Shown here piece by piece: positions 47,429 to 59,137 of a stretch of DNA of 64,000 nt. A program made the translations under genes and the position numbers. The notes under the pieces are model-generated. The model made no database searches and was not told the DNA's origin. It saw only the letters and a program-made list of their open reading frames with translations. The stretch is from NCBI GenBank assembly GCA_030998015.1, contig JARWMV010000024.1:62001-126000 (forward strand). The letters are read 5' to 3'. Source of the DNA: Ceratorhiza oryzae-sativae (lineage: Eukaryota; Basidiomycota; Agaricomycetes; Cantharellales; Ceratobasidiaceae). Numbering within the stretch: position 1 is the stretch's first letter; each line of letters begins with the position of its first letter.

Positions 47429-50400
47429 CTAGACGAGGGAGAGGTGAGATTCGAGTGTAAAGTATGATTAACAGACGGAATCACTCACTGTCTAAAGCGA
47501 AGGCGCATGACAAACAGGGTGAGCATGGCACGAATCGAACCTCGCATCACTCACTCGCTAGACACAAGGAAGAGGACGAGGTGAGTGTATTCCGAATCGC
47601 ATGCTGCATCACTCACTCGCTAGACACAAGGAAGAGGACGAGGTGAGTGTATTCCGAATCGCATGCTGCATCACTCACTTCCTAGACACAAGGAAGAGGA
47701 CGAGGTGAGTGTATTCCGAATCGCATGCTGCATCACTCACGAGCTAGACACAAGGAAGAGGACGAGGTGAGTGTATTCCGAATCGCATGCTGCATCACTC
47801 ACTGCCTAGACACAAGGAAGAGGACGAGGTGAGTGTATTCCGAATCGCATGCTGCATCACTCACTCGCTAGACACAAGGAAGAGGACGAGGTGAGTGTAT
47901 TCCGAATCGCATGCTGCATCACTCACTCCTAGACACAAGGAAGAGGACGAGGTGAGTGTATTCTGAATCGCATGCTGCATCACTCACGCTAGACACAAGG
48001 AAGAGGACGAGGTGAGTGTATTCCGAATCGCATGCTGCATCACTCACTCGCTAGACACAAGGAAGAGGACGAGGTGAGTGTATTCCGAATCGCATGCTGC
48101 ATCACTCACTGCTAGACACAAGGAAGAGGACGAGGTGAGTGTATTCCGAATCGCATGCTGCATCACTACACGAGCTAGACACAAGGAAGAGGACGAGGTG
48201 AGTGTATTCCGAATCGCATGCTGCATCACTCACTCGCTAGACACAAGGAAGAGACGAGGTGAGTGTATTCCGAATCGCATGCTGCATCACTCACTTCCTA
48301 GACACAAGGAAGAGGACGAGGTGAGTGTATTCCGAATCGCATGCTGCATCACTCACTACCTAGACACAAGGAAGAGGACGAGGTGAGTGTATTCCGAATC
48401 GCATGCTGCATCACTCACTTCCTAGACACAAGGAAGAGGACGAGGTGAGTGTATTCCGAATCGCATGCTGCATCACTCACTGCTAGACACAAGGAAGAGG
48501 ACGAGGTGAGTGTATTCCGAATCGCATGCTGCATCACTCACTCCCTAGACACAAGGAAGAGGACGAGGTGAGTGTATTCCGAATCGCATGCTGCATCACT
48601 CACGAACTAGACACAAGGAAGAGGACGAGGTGAGTGTATTCCGAATCGCATGCTGCATCACTCACTACCTAGACACAAGGAAGAGGACGAGGTGAGTGTA
48701 TTCCGAATCGCATGCTGCATCACTCACTGCTAGACACAAGGAAGAGGACGACGGTGAGTGTATTCCGAATCGCATGCTGCATCACTCACTCCTAGACACA
48801 AGGAAGAGGACGAGGTGAGTGTATTCCGAATCGCATGCTGCATCACTCACGAGCTAGACACAAGGAAGAGGACGAGGTGAGTGTATTCCGAATCGCATGC
48901 TGCATCACTCACTTCCTAGACACAAGGAAGAGGACGAGGTGAGTGTATTCCGAATCGCATGCTGCATCACTCACTTCCTAGACACAAGGAAGAGGACGAG
49001 GTGAGTGTATTCCGAATCGCATGCTGCATCACTCACTGCCTAGACACAAGGAAGAGGACGAGGTGAGTGTATTCCGAATCGCATGCTGCATCACTCACTC
49101 GCTAGACACAAGGAAGAGGACGAGGTGAGTGTATTCCGAATCGCATGCTGCATCACTCACTTCCTAGACACAAGGAAGAGGACGAGGTGAGTGTATTCTG
49201 AATCGCATGCTGCATCACTCACGAACTAGACACAAGGAAGAGGACCAGGTGAGTGTATTCCGAATCGCATGCTGCATCACTCACTCGCTAGACACAAGGA
49301 AGAGGACGAGGTGAGTGTATTCCGAATCGCATGCTGCATCACTCACTGCCTAGACACAAGGAAGAGGACGAGGTGAGTGTATTCTGAATCGCATGCTGCA
49401 TCACTCACGAGCTAGACACAAGGAAGAGGACGAGGTGAGTGTATTCCGAATCGCATGCTGCATCACTCACTCGCTAGACACAAGGAAGAGGACGAGGTGA
49501 GTGTATTCTGAATCGCATGCTGCATCACTCACTTCCTAGACACAAGGAAGAGGACGAGGTGAGTGTATTCCGAATCGCATGCTGCATCACTCACGAACTA
49601 GACACAAGGAAGAGGACGAGGTGAGTGTATTCCGAATCGCATGCTGCATCACTCACTTCCTAGACACAAGGAAGAGGACGAGGTGAGTGTATTCCGAATC
49701 GCATGCTGCATCACTCACTCGCTAGACACAAGGAAGAGGACGAGGTGAGTGTATTCTGAATCGCATGCTGCATCACTCACTGCCTAGACACAAGGAAGAG
49801 GACGAGGTGAGTGTATTCCGAATCCCATGCTGCATCACTCTACTAGACACAAGGAAGAGGACGACGTGAGTGTATTCCGAATCGCATGCTGCATCACTCA
49901 CGAACTAGACACAAGGAAGAGGACGAGGTGAGTGTATTCCGAATCGCATGCTGCATCACTCACTCGCTAGACACAAGGAAGAGGACGAGGTGAGTGTATT
50001 CCGAATTGCATGCTGCATCACTCACTTCCTAGACACAAGGAAGAGGACGAGGTGAGTGTATTCCGAATCGCATGCTGCATCACTCACTCGCTAGACACAA
50101 GGAAGAGGACGAGGTGAGTGTATTCCGAATCGCATGCTGCATCACTCACTCGCTAGACACAAGGAAGAGGACGAGGTGAGTGTATTCCGAATCGCATGCT
50201 GCATCACTCACTAGACACAAGGAAGAGGACGAGGTGAGTGTATTCCGAATCGCATGCTGCATCACTCACTCGCTAGACACAAGGAAGAGGACGAGGTGAG
50301 TGTATTCCGAATCGCATGCTGCATCACTCACGAGCTAGACACAAGGAAGAGGACGAGGTGAGTGTATTCCGAATCCCATGCTGCATCACTCACTTCCTAG

Positions 50401-52466
50401 ACACAAGGAAGAGGACGAGGTGAGTGTATTCCGAATCGCATGCTGCATCACTCACCTAGACACAAGGAAGAGGACGAGGTGAGTGTATTCCGAATCGCAT
50501 GCTGCATCACTCACCTAGACACAAGGAAGAGGACGAGGTGAGTGTATTCCGAATCGCATGCTGCATCACTCACTCGCTAGACACAAGGAAGAGGACGAGG
50601 TGAGTGTATTCCGAATCGCATGCTGCATCACTCACTTGCTAGACACAAGGAAGAGGACGAGGTGAGTGTATTCCGAATCGCATGCTGCATCACTCACCCT
50701 AGACACAAGGAAGAGGACGAGGTGAGTGTATTCCGAATCGCATGCTGCATCACTCACCCTAGACACAAGGAAGAGGACGAGGTGAGTGTATTCCGAATCG
50801 CATGCTGCATCACTCACGACTAGACACAAGGAAGAGGACGAGGTGAGTGTATTCCGAATCGCATGCTGCATCACTCACATCCTAGACACAAGGAAGAGGA
50901 CGAGGTGAGTGTATTCCGAATCGCATGCTGCATCACTCACTGCCTAGACACAAGGAAGAGGACGACGTGAGTGTATTCCGAATCGCATGCTGCATCACTC
51001 ACGAGCTAGACACAAGGAAGAGGACGAGGTGAGTGTATTCCGAATCCCATGCTGCATCACTCACTTCCTAGACACAAGGAAGAGGACGAGGTGAGTGTAT
51101 TCCGAATCCCATGCTGCATCACTCACTTCCTAGACACAAGGAAGAGGACGAGGTGAGTGTATTCCGAATCGCATGCTGCATCACTCACTTCCTAGACACA
51201 AGGAAGAGGACGAGGTGAGTGTATTCCGAATCACATGCTGCATCACTCACTCGCTAGACACAAGGAAGAGGACAAGGTGAGTGTATTCCAAATCGCATGC
51301 TGCATCACTCACTTCCTAGACACAAGGAAGAGGATGAGGTGAGTGTATTCCGAATCCCATGCTGCACCACTCACTCGCTAGACACAAGGAAGAGGACAAG
51401 GTGAGTGTATTCCGAATCCCATGCTGCATCACTCACCCACTAGACCCACGGAAGAGGACAAGGTGAGTGTATTCCGAATTGCATGCTGCATCACTCACAT
51501 CCTAGACACAAGGAAGAGGACAGGGTGAGAGTATTCCGAATCGCATGCTGCATCACTCACTTCCTAGACACAAGGAAGAGGACGAGGTGAGTGTATTCCG
51601 AATCGCATGCTGCATCACTCACTTCCTAGACACAAGGAAGAGGACGAGGTGAGTGTATTCCGAATCGCATACTGCATCACTCACTCGCTAGACACAAGGA
51701 CGAGGACAAGGTGAGTGTATTCCGAATCGCATGCTGCATCACTCACAGGCTAGACACAAGGAAGAGGATGAGGTGAGTGTATTCCAAACCCCACGTTGCA
51801 TCACTCACTTCCTAGACACAAGGAAGAGGACGAGGTGAGTGTATTCCGAATCGCATGCTGCACCACTCACTCGCTAGACACAAGGAAGAAGACAAGGTGA
51901 GTGTATTCCAAATCCCATGCTGCATCACTCACCAGCTAGACACAAGGAAGAGGACGAGGTGAGAGTATTCCGAATCGCATGCCGCATCACTCACTTCCTA
52001 GACACAAGGAAGAGAACAAGGTGAGTGTATTCCGAATTGCATGCTGCATCACTCACTTCCTAGACACAAGGAAGAGGACAAGGTGAGTGTATTCCGAATT
52101 GCATGCTGCATCACTCACGAACTAGACACAAGGAAGAGGACGAGGTGAGTGCATTCCGAATCGCATGCTGCATCACTCACTCGCTAGACACAAGGAAGAG
52201 GACAAGGTGAGAGTATTCCGAATCGCATGCTGCATCACTCACTTCCTAGACACAAGGAAGAGGACAAGGTGAGAGTATTCCGAATCGCATGCTGCATCAC
52301 TCACTTCCTAGACACAAGGAAGACGACGAGATGAGTGTATTCCGAATCGCATGCTGCATCACTCACTGCCTAGACACAAGGAAGAGGACGGGGTGAACAT
52401 ATTTTGGATCAGATATTGTTTAGATGATTTAAGCGTATTTATTATCCGAGATATATCCCTACTTAC
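47429..52466 (-). repeat. tandem array of ~79 intron-like ~62-bp units
   Basis: The plus strand repeats CTAGACACAAGGAAGAGGAC, then GAGGTGAGTGTATTCC, GAATCGCATGCTGC and ATCACTCAC (59 nt in all), then 0-3 variable nt. The core runs from about 47558 to 52400, roughly 79 copies by my estimate. On the minus strand each unit starts GTGAGTGATG (a strong 5' splice site), contains ACTCACC (branch-like) 23 nt before the end, then the pyrimidine tract CCTCGTCCTCTTCCTTG and ends TCTAG (3' splice site). That is a 59-nt intron, within the 48-65 nt typical of genes in this window. Two diverged units at the left edge keep these elements. The rightmost half-unit is joined to a normal donor CG|GTAAGT at 52466. 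Copies from 51230 on are more diverged. Confidence 0.9.
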
Positions 52467-52469
52467 CGA

Positions 52470-53126
52470 CTTTAATTGGCACAAATAAGGATCTAGTCAG
52501 AGCGATTCATGCTTTCCGCGCGCCACCCACCATCACTTCGGCAGTATCATCAAATCGGTTTCCAGAGTTCATTTCAGCTGCGAAATGACCTCGCCTTTAA
52601 AATCTAGTGAAATATTTTACAATTGGGCACCCGGGTTTTCGCCAACCCAATTCCACTTGTCAGCTCAGCATACAATGTTCCGAGGTACGTACAGTATCAC
52701 TCGTCGGTCGAAGCTATTAGCTCAATCCACCGAAACCTACGTCAGGACCGTTAGTACAAATGATGTTCCTTTATCGCAGTCGCTTCTCTCAATGTTCGCC
52801 GGTGCGCAAGTGTGGTGGTGGTAGCAGGACAAGGGCAAGTTTAGACGCCCTTCTTATCGCGGCGTTTCAGTCACGAGCCACTTCCGCATTTATCCTCCCT
52901 GATCCACCAATCAGGCTATGCTGCGTTGGAAACAAACACATTGATATCATTTTGTACGACAATGCCTTGCTCCAGTATCCAACTGGTACAAGACAGCAAA
53001 TGAAGAGATACAATAGGACGATAGATACGAATGTGAATTAGATATGATCAATAGCAGACTTTTTCATTAATAAATAAACCCTACTCCCACTATCCTATCC
53101 CGCTCGAGGATTTATCCCGTAAAGCC
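52470..53126. other. intergenic upstream of the array
   Basis: If the kinase gene is real, its 5' exons should lie here on the minus strand, ending at the GTAAGT donor at 52466. I could not identify a convincing exon. No other gene is supported. Confidence 0.35.
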
Positions 53127-54046
53127 TCACTCAAAGTCCATCTCGTTTTCCGGTAGCACCGGCGAAGAGTCCCGCACCACAGGCACGTCAAAGTATCCCA
53201 CGTTCATGCCCGACACTGACACCAACGGACTTCGACCCGGTCGCTTGTTCATATTCACCAACGATAGCTTGTTCACTGCACTCAGTGGCGTAGGTGCCGG
53301 TAGGATGTTCGGAGATGGGGTGAGTGCAGGTGAAAGGTTCATCGGAGAGGGGAAACTCGTGTTCAGGGTCAGAGTCGGGGGAGGAGCAAGTGATTGATAC
53401 GCCATGCTAGGAACAGGGGGCTGCGGCAATGGACTAGTCGGAGGGGGCTTGCGAGCAATCGTGACCTTTCGCGTCCTCCTGCGCCATCACTGTTAGTCAA
53501 TATCTCACATTGACCCATATTCGGAACGCACCTTGCGCTCTCACCGACCATATCAAGTGAGCACGCTCTCCTCTCCTTTCCCGGACTCACGTTCCCGAGT
53601 GCTTGCACCACCCGTCCCGACATGACCGCCGCCCGAGTCGGACTCTTGATCGCCGCTATGGGGTTGTGCGACAGAGTGACCGAGCTCCGCCGCCTGCGCA
53701 GTACCCTTGGTGACGCAGGCGCAGATGCCGACGCAGACGGCGGGCCTGAGCCTTGTGTCCCACTGGCCATGGAGAACGAAGAGAACGTCCTGAGCGCAGC
53801 GAGTTTAGGGCGCCGGGTCGCCGCCGTTGACGAAGACGTAATAGCAGGCGCCAAGAGGACGGCTGAGCCGGTGGACGCCAGGGCAGGACCGCATTCGAAA
53901 GCAGGCGTCTGTGGAGCGGTAGTGATGGGAGTTGGAGTGGTTGATCGGCTCTCGCCGCCAGTTGGGGCTTTTGGTGTGTCCTCCGTCGAGAGAAAGAGAC
54001 CGGTCGCGAACAAGCGCGAGTAACCTGGAGGAGATACAGTCGTCAT
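53127..54046 (-). CDS. Ser/Pro/Ala-rich low-complexity protein
   Basis: Two exons. The start at 54046 (MTTVSPPGYSRLFATGLFLS) is the first ATG of a long open frame; the frame extends upstream to 54082, so the start could be earlier or spliced. Exon 1 is Ser/Thr/Ala/Pro-rich with a basic patch RVLRRRRSSVTLSHNP, a possible kinase target (RRxS), followed by AVMSGRVVQALGNVSPGKE. A short intron (donor AG|GTGCGT) leads to RTRKVTIARKPPPTSPLP and a proline-rich tail ending SSPVLPENEMDFE. Most of it is predicted disordered. A regulatory or cytoskeletal scaffold is possible but not shown. Confidence 0.6.
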
Positions 54047-55826
54047 AGCTAACGGTTGATAAGCTGGTTGAGCGTTTAGCAATTACAAGATGTAGACTGA
54101 CGCACCGGTGTTATCCCTTCTAGGTCGTTAGGGTTACCCACAAATCTCGGCCAATAAATCTAGAAAAGCCTGGAGCAGTTTTGAAGAGCAATGTTATCTG
54201 TCAAAGACAACGCGTCCACAACGAGCAACAGTCAAGCGGTTGAACAGCAGTGGGGAAGAAGGAGGGCGGTGGAAGAGGCTGATTCCCCAACAGGGTTGGT
54301 TGCCGCTATTTATGCTCGGGCGCCTCTCTGACATCATCAAGCTCCGGGGCTCCACCGCCACCAGGGCATCCCTGCCACCGCACAACCGACAGCAGGCCTT
54401 CGCGACGGACATAAGCCCCTTCCCCCTCAATCACCCGCTTCCGGCCGCAGTGATGAGACGTGCGGAATGTTGACCCGAGTGGATTGATTTTTGCTCTGTT
54501 CGCTGGTGTTCGTCGGGTGACAGAGAGTGATACGAATCTGACCGCTGTCAGTCTCAGTCACCCTTGACAGATTGAAGGTTCATCACAGGGTCGTGTTTGA
54601 GGCGCAGTCCTATGTGAACCACATCTGACACTCGCATTTCAAGCAGTTTCACGTATTCACGCGCGTGCCCACGAGGGCTGGAGAAACTATATCATCAATA
54701 ACTCTCCATATGAAGCACAGAAAAATTCTTGTCAAAACGCCAGCCATGTCTTTCTTGCCACCGAAATACTCAACGACGTCCCGAAAAAAAAAAAACCTGA
54801 CGATTTCGAAGCTACCGATTCTCCAGTGAGCGCAGCCGAGCTTCGAAACCGATTCAGATATGCTTGGGTCATATTTTGGTCTTGGAGCAACGTTTTCTTG
54901 GCTCGATAACTCATTACACCATTGGCTTCGACCCAATCAATCAATACTTTCTAGTTTTACATGTGGATATTTGTCGCTCACACTCATACCACGCCATATC
55001 AATCTCGCCTGACACCACACCATATTGTGTCATATCATGACCTTAGTTCACCAACACTGCATATAACACCAAACGCACGCTTTTCGGATCCAGCGGGCCC
55101 ATGTGAGTGCGCAGTATGCTATAGACCAGTAGTCAAAGTTACCCAGAGCAAATACGCTTGGTCTTATATCGGACCGTAATAAGTTCGGATTGCATCACAT
55201 TAGATCATATCTAACATGTGGAACACGTGCTAATACAGAACAATACGTATAGTGCTAGATGTCTCCGCTGATATCAGATACGTATCAGTTTTTGAACAGC
55301 TCAATCTGCGGTGCCCAAACCAATCCCGTCTCAGCCTCGGTCTTTGCCACAGTTTCAACCTTAGGCTCAACTGCAAAAGTCGAGGCTGACCGTATGGCAG
55401 TGGCACTCGTAATTGTTGGATTGATGATGTTCAGCCGCAATAGGCCTTGGTCGAAGTGATCATTTCTTGATTCATTTAATCCAGGCTGACACGACGACAG
55501 TCAGTTACCATTCTGGCAGAATGGCTAGGAACACAACCCCCTTTCTTTTATGAGCGCTAGAGACATAAGCCTGCATTGCTCATGTATGGCATGGGCAACT
55601 TGGTATCAATCCTTTGAATATGCGCTTGCCGGAGCGGCTACGAGTCCTCCGGATGGAATATTTCCATTCTGGGGCATTAGCGCTCGAAGACCTCACTTTC
55701 CAGGCACACCCTCTCACCTCCTATATTTGAGGAAAATACTGCAGGGGCTATTCCGATTGCATGATAGGTTTGGTCTATATAAGACCAAGAGTGAGAGTGC
55801 CTTCGACTTGGATTCTTCCGACAAGG
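54047..55826. other. intergenic, nothing recognised
   Basis: About 1.8 kb with short open frames only. The 54194-54480 part could be the promoter of the low-complexity gene. No repeats or RNA genes were recognised. Confidence 0.4.
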
Positions 55827-56072
55827 ATGGTCACAGCATACGCTTACATTGTCGTTGATCCCGACCCCACTGAATGGCCGAACGGCATCAGGCGTTACGG
55901 AGACGAGTATGAAAGCCAAATTTTATTGGTTCTTCCTCATATGCTCATTTTGGATACCCGCCTTCAGGAAACAGGTGACGACCGGGCCAATTCACGTTCA
56001 GGATCAAGGTTGGCGATACGAAAAAGCCTAAATCTCGGTTTAAATCATACTATAGCCCGACGCAAGCGTTAG
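55827..56072 (+). pseudogene. fragment of a modular lineage-specific protein (PDP module)
   Basis: The frame begins MVTAYAYIVVDPDPTEWPNG and continues IRRYGDEYESQ. This matches the start of the minus-strand gene near 63000 (AYLVVIPDPDESPFGIRRDT) almost position by position. No following exon could be joined. It is probably a first exon left behind by duplication, or the true start of the locus that follows. Confidence 0.45.
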
Positions 56073-56378
56073 TGGGATGATTTACTGACACGTTAATGGT
56101 CATTCACCGCTGAGCTTTTATCTCTGATAGAATTTCGCTTGCCAAGTTGACCGGTTGTGAATCAAGCACTCGGGCAAAGACGCCGAGCTTGCATGTTTGC
56201 GGGGAGTAGGACAAGTTACCCCCTACAGTGAGCGTTGATATTCTCCGCTGCACAGCGCCTGAAATTATTTGCAGCCGAATGGCATACTCTCTTCGCGAAC
56301 GATCGACAATAAGCCAGTATTCTTGGCAAATCTCTCTTTAACTTACTCAAACACCTGAATTTCTGAATCCGTCAAGTA

Positions 56379-58530
56379 TTGCTTGAAGATATCCTTCCGC
56401 AAGAAATAACAAAGTCTCTACAGACTATGAAAACGGTTAGCTATGAAAAATTTCGTGAAAGGATCAAGGACTCGATCAAAGCTCGCTACCAAACTGAAAA
56501 TACTCATAATGAAAATCAGTCCAGCCCTGAGACCGAAGCCATCCATGGCGTATACATCGTTGTGACTCCTAGTCTTCACCATGTCAAGGACGGGGGAGGT
56601 CTTGAGGTAGGTCTGACGGCGCGAAGCCCAATTGAGGACTCATGGAATATTTTTGAAGCGAGGCCCGAAGAAGAGCGAGTTCTGGATTCATATCGACCGG
56701 GTTGGGAGTTCCGGTACCAAAAAGGGTATCCCGTTTGACTACATAAACCAGACGTTTCAGACGTCCTTTCCGAGCTATTCGTAAGTGAATTGTTTGCACA
56801 GATTTTTTTGAAGTGAAACAGTTGAGTTATCGACAAGCTGGAATGCATTCCGAGTCAAGGATAGCGAGGCGGCTTCGAAAGCCGTTGACAAAATGAAAAC
56901 TGCCTCCGGAATTGGCTGGAAGGCATCGCCGACGAGTTTAGCACCCAAGACCAACGTGAGCCGCACCCGTCTTTCGTTAGCGACTGGCTTTAAACGGAAA
57001 AAACGCACAGCTTGTGATGTCTACGAGTGGACCAAAACACAAGCTGGTTTACGGTATATAAAGCCCAAGAACAGGGGATCGCCTGATGTAACAACGGAAT
57101 GGTTTTCGATAAAAGGTCAATTTGACCTTATGACACTATGGTATTTCGTGGACTGGTTTGATGCAGGCTGGGGGGCGGTTCATTCATTTCAACGACAATT
57201 CAAAGAAGGCGCATCAAACTTTCAGCCGTGGTCGATGGTCTCCGAGGTCAACCACTATGCTCCACCATGCTAAAACTTCACTGACCAATTGTGGAATTAG
57301 AAAACAAAAATGATTTCTGTAGCTGTTAGCCCTGATCCTGGGGACCATATGGAAGGTACGCAATGGGATGGCCATGGGGAGAACATGTTTTGGGTCCAAA
57401 TTGGTGACACGGATGATCGTAATACGCCCGGGAAAAAATCCAGCATCGCAAACGAAGGGTAGGCTCAGTATGCAACATATGATCGCTCACTGATTCACTT
57501 TGTCATCAGTCTGTGGGTTATTTCATTGGAGGGTTGCCCAAACGACCGGCCCGGCAATACCTTGGTTGAATCTTACCTCAAGCCATATTCTGGCTCTCAA
57601 GGTACGAAACCAGATTATTTGAATAAACAGTCAAGTACAGTTGGTACCTCCAGGAGCTGGTATCAAATCTATGCAAAGGGCCGGCCTTCAAGACTAGGCT
57701 TGGGTCTTCTAAACCTTATTCAGCGATCTGCTTTAACGGATTTTGTCAAATTCTCCGAAGCCCTGATGAGGTGTTATCTTCAACCGCAAAGATATCGACC
57801 CGGGTACACGTCGTATACGTGATCGTTACGCCCGGGATCCGCCCTCCCACACCGGAAACGCCACAGGTAACCCATTCGTAAATTGAGAATGATCCACATT
57901 GGCTAATCAGCACGCCCAAATGGAAGGACGCGTTTCATTCGACGTACAAAGTCAAGATTGGCTATGGGCATACCCTTGCGCCCACCATGTTCGAGTTTGC
58001 TCAACAATATGCCGAGGTAGTACCGACCTACTCGTGAGTTCTTCAGTTACTCAGTATGAAGCATGAATTTAAGCAAAAATATCAGGTACAACGGTTTTCG
58101 GATTGCAGATGCCGGTCAGGCATCCCTGATCGAAGACAAGATGAGGGCCAAGTTAGATCTCGCTCTTCAGGAAGCAGGCAAGTGGCGCTAACCACACGTA
58201 AGGTGCCTACTCAAGGCGATTCGTATTGTAGATTGGCGATTTGTCACCGAGGTGAATGATTGGGTTCAGGTAACCGGCTACAGAATTGCGGAACTGCTCG
58301 CACAGTACTTGGATAATTTTGGGAAAGGGCCAAATCCTGATTATCCTCCAGAGGGTGCATTGAAGGGGAACTCGCCACGGGGCCAGCCTTGGAACGAGGC
58401 GATCGATCTCAGAACCCGATCGAATAAAACTAAACGAGATGGTGCTGTCGCCTCGAGACGTTCGGGGGGCCATGGCAGGCGCAGATCCAAGCATCGAAAG
58501 AAGGGGAATGATGACCGGATGATTGGTTAA
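56379..58530 (+). CDS. modular lineage-specific protein(s), duplicated modules, function unknown
   Basis: The locus contains two rounds of the same module. Round 1: MKTVSYEKFRERIKDSIKAR (56427), GVYIVVTPSLHHVKDGGGLE, then, after an apparent frame break near 56710-56735, DYINQTFQTSFPSYS and, across an intron, WNAFRVKDSEAASKAVDKM. Round 2: VAVSPDPGDHMEGTQWDG and MFWVQIGDTDD (57320-57420), an ISLEGCPNDRPGNTLVES exon, VVYVIVTPGIRPPTPETPQ, KIGYGHTLAPTMFEFAQQYA, EVVPTYS and, across an intron at the same point, YNGFRIADAGQASLIEDKM. It ends with a basic tail (HGRRRSKHRKKGNDD) and TAA at 58528. It may be one gene or two adjacent genes. The domain is not recognised. A minus-strand relative lies at 61049-63205. 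Confidence 0.5.
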
Positions 58531-58534
58531 TAAA

Positions 58535-59094
58535 ACTCACAGTGTGCCAAGGTTGAAAACTATCCGACCACGTGTGTGCAGATCAATCTAACATTGCGTT
58601 ATGGCTGTAAAGTACAATTCGATTGAAGCGATTCGATACTCCAGATTGGCTTGCTCGTTCCACTATATATGCGACATCCACTCGCCCGCTGACTAAGCTA
58701 TACCTATTACCAAATCGTGGATCGACGGTATCGCCATGGCTAGGACCACATTCTTTCATGGCGGCAACCACGCAACATGGGCGGTTCGTATTTGGTATTC
58801 CGACAATCGAACCGCCACCCTTGATTTGCATTCGGGCTGGGGCCACTGGACAACCACCGGAACGTAATTAAGCGTGATATATATAGTCTATTTCAGCCAT
58901 GCCAAGTCCGGAAGCGGAAAATGTGCCGAGCAGGGAATGCCGAAACGGGGTTCAGGGACGGCGCCAAAAATAGAAGGGAGGGTCCCGCGTGGTAGAAAAG
59001 CCAAGCCCGGTCGGCTGGATCGCCTGCTCTCGGTTTTTTTCTCCCTTGCGTCTTGTGTGCTGTGCCTGTCGTTTCCCAACTCGGCTGCCAGCTC
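58535..59094. other. intergenic, chitin deacetylase upstream region
   Basis: No gene is supported. The last part is the chitin deacetylase promoter. Confidence 0.45.
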
Positions 59095-59100
59095 TATAAA
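59095..59100 (+). promoter_or_regulatory. TATA box of the chitin deacetylase gene
   Basis: TATAAA lies 43 bp upstream of the start codon, a plausible core promoter position for a fungal gene with a short leader. Confidence 0.5.
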
Positions 59101-59137
59101 AATCTACCACATTATACCTAGTTATCGTTTGTCTGCC

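Noticed and set aside
47490..47560. tRNA-like T-arm (GGTTCGATTCG on the minus strand) in a diverged array unit
   Set aside because: I found no acceptor or anticodon stems around it; the similarity is limited to the B box.
48078..50823. Open frames encoding repeated peptides on either strand of the array
   Set aside because: They are by-products of the 62-bp repeat being read in register; frame is lost whenever a spacer is not 3 nt, and no start context or domain supports a repeat protein.
47558..52400. CRISPR-like array (conserved repeats separated by variable pieces)
   Set aside because: The variable pieces are only 0-3 nt, the repeat is 59 nt, and the context is a eukaryotic gene. It does not meet any CRISPR criterion.
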